Positions 5,795-6,552 of a stretch of DNA of 6,552 nucleotides are shown here, in pieces; position 1 is the first letter of the stretch, and each line of letters begins with the position of its first letter. The stretch covers positions 1 to 6,552 of the forward strand of contig DYON01000149.1 in the NCBI GenBank assembly GCA_020720525.1. The letters run 5' to 3'. The DNA is from Acetofilamentum sp. (lineage in GTDB: Bacteria; Bacteroidota; Bacteroidia; Bacteroidales; DTU049). The position numbers and the translations under genes were made by a program. The notes under the pieces are model-generated. The model saw nothing but the letters and a program-made list of their open reading frames with translations. It was not told where the DNA came from and searched no databases.

Positions 5795-6552
5795 ATGAGT
5801 TTGTTCCAAAAATCGGTTGAGCATAAATATTTGAACGAATTAGATTCGGTTCTGATTGATAAGAAATACAAGGCTTTTCAAGACTATTTTGGGAATCCTT
5901 TGATTCAAGAAAACATCAGAAATTCGAAGGAAGAGCAATTTCAAGAAGGATTTTTGCGAGAACTTTTCGTTTCCATTTTTGAATACACACTCAATCCGCA
6001 ACCCAATTTTAACCTTACAACGGAACTGAAAAACATTGCCAATAGCAAAAAAGTGGACGGAGCAATTCTGAAAGGCGAAGATGCTATTGCAGTTATTGAA
6101 TTAAAAGGAACCGACACGCCAGATTTAGACAAAATTGAAACACAGGCTTTCGGATATAAAAACCACAATCCGAAATGCGTTTATGTGATAACATCTAATT
6201 TCGAGAAATTACGGTTTTACATTCAAAATGCGGTTGATCATATCGACTTTGACTTATTCAACCTTACGCGTGAGCAGTTTTCGCTTATGTGGCTTTGTTT
6301 GGCAAAAGACAATTTACTAAATGGCTTGCCACAAAAAATAAAAGAATCGTCGCTTTTACAGGAAGAAAACATTACAAAAAAACTGTATGCCGACTATTCG
6401 AAATTTCGTGAAGCGATTTACAACAACCTTGTAAAAAGCAATCCCGAAACCGATAAATTGTTGCTTTTCAAAAAAACGCAGAAATTGCTCGACCGTTTTC
6501 TGTTTATCTTTTTCGCTGAAGACCGTTTGTTGTTGCCGCCAAATTCAATCAG
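5795..6552 (+). CDS. Type IIG (Eco57I-like) restriction-modification enzyme, N-terminal part (runs off the right edge)
   Basis: The frame is open from ATG 5795 to the window end: 252 codons with no stop. Residues about 46-125 form a PD-(D/E)XK nuclease core: E51 in a helix, D88 in KKVDGAIL, then E102-L-K104 (ELKG) and a following Q117-x3-Y121 (QAFGY). A helical region follows. Near the edge, residues FFAEDRLLLPPNS match the FAEDR-LLPPNS landmark that precedes the methyltransferase domain in Type IIG enzymes. These single-chain proteins, usually about 1000 residues or more, cut DNA and methylate adenine using S-adenosylmethionine. The NPPY methylase motif and target-recognition domain should lie beyond the window. 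The start follows an A-rich leader without a clear ribosome-binding site. The gene is divergent from the dut operon and differs from it in codon context (9 C to 10 T before GA codons), suggesting acquisition by transfer. A BREX PglX-type methylase is the alternative, but the N-terminal nuclease argues against it. Confidence 0.85.
   Translation, partial: MSLFQKSVEHKYLNELDSVLIDKKYKAFQDYFGNPLIQENIRNSKEEQFQEGFLRELFVSIFEYTLNPQPNFNLTTELKNIANSKKVDGAILKGEDAIAVIELKGTDTPDLDKIETQAFGYKNHNPKCVYVITSNFEKLRFYIQNAVDHIDFDLFNLTREQFSLMWLCLAKDNLLNGLPQKIKESSLLQEENITKKLYADYSKFREAIYNNLVKSNPETDKLLLFKKTQKLLDRFLFIFFAEDRLLLPPNSI

Noticed and set aside
5941..6168. A 75-codon minus-strand open frame inside the Type IIG gene
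   Set aside because: It is antisense to a domain with clear nuclease motifs and has no recognisable product.
1..6552. CRISPR array, insertion sequence or rRNA/tRNA gene
   Set aside because: No regularly spaced repeats, transposase-like frame, terminal inverted repeats or RNA gene signature were found.

Overview
The window looks like a chromosomal segment of a Bacteroidota bacterium, probably Bacteroidales-like. The grounds are the gene families (a DUF4292 lipoprotein and an EnvC-like LytM protein behind a TPR lipoprotein and dut), a TAnnTTTG-type -7 promoter element, A/T-rich gene starts without strong Shine-Dalgarno sequences, and low-GC spacers. No species can be named from sequence alone.

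Positions 1-5444 hold one compact minus-strand operon of six genes, read right to left. They are dut (dUTPase), a sugar-phosphate nucleotidyltransferase with a C-terminal left-handed beta-helix tail, a 574-aa TPR lipoprotein, a DUF4292 lipoprotein with a LolA/LolB-like look, an EnvC-like coiled-coil/LytM protein with a degenerate active site, and the start of an MmcQ/YjbR-family protein that leaves the window at base 1. The junctions are very tight: a 16-nt gap, a 4-nt ATGA overlap, an 8-nt overlap, a stop directly abutting a start, and a 1-nt gap. The genes are therefore almost certainly co-transcribed and partly translationally coupled. Three of the six products carry export signals (two lipoboxes and one signal peptide), so the middle of the operon points to the cell envelope, while dut and the nucleotidyltransferase are cytoplasmic.

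Positions 5445-5794 are a divergent intergenic region. It contains a good candidate promoter for the dut operon, a weaker candidate promoter for the rightward gene, and between them a sharply bounded block of about 90 nt. That block is 56 % GC, with flanks of about 22 %, and can fold into a three-way junction followed by a separate hairpin. It may be a structured RNA or a REP-like repeat.

From 5795 to the right edge runs the 5' part (252 codons) of a large plus-strand gene. Its PD-(D/E)XK nuclease motif and the EDR-LLPPNS landmark indicate a Type IIG (Eco57I-like) restriction-modification enzyme. Its codon context differs markedly from the operon's, which suggests acquired accessory DNA beginning near the structured block. 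The methyltransferase and target-recognition parts lie outside the window.
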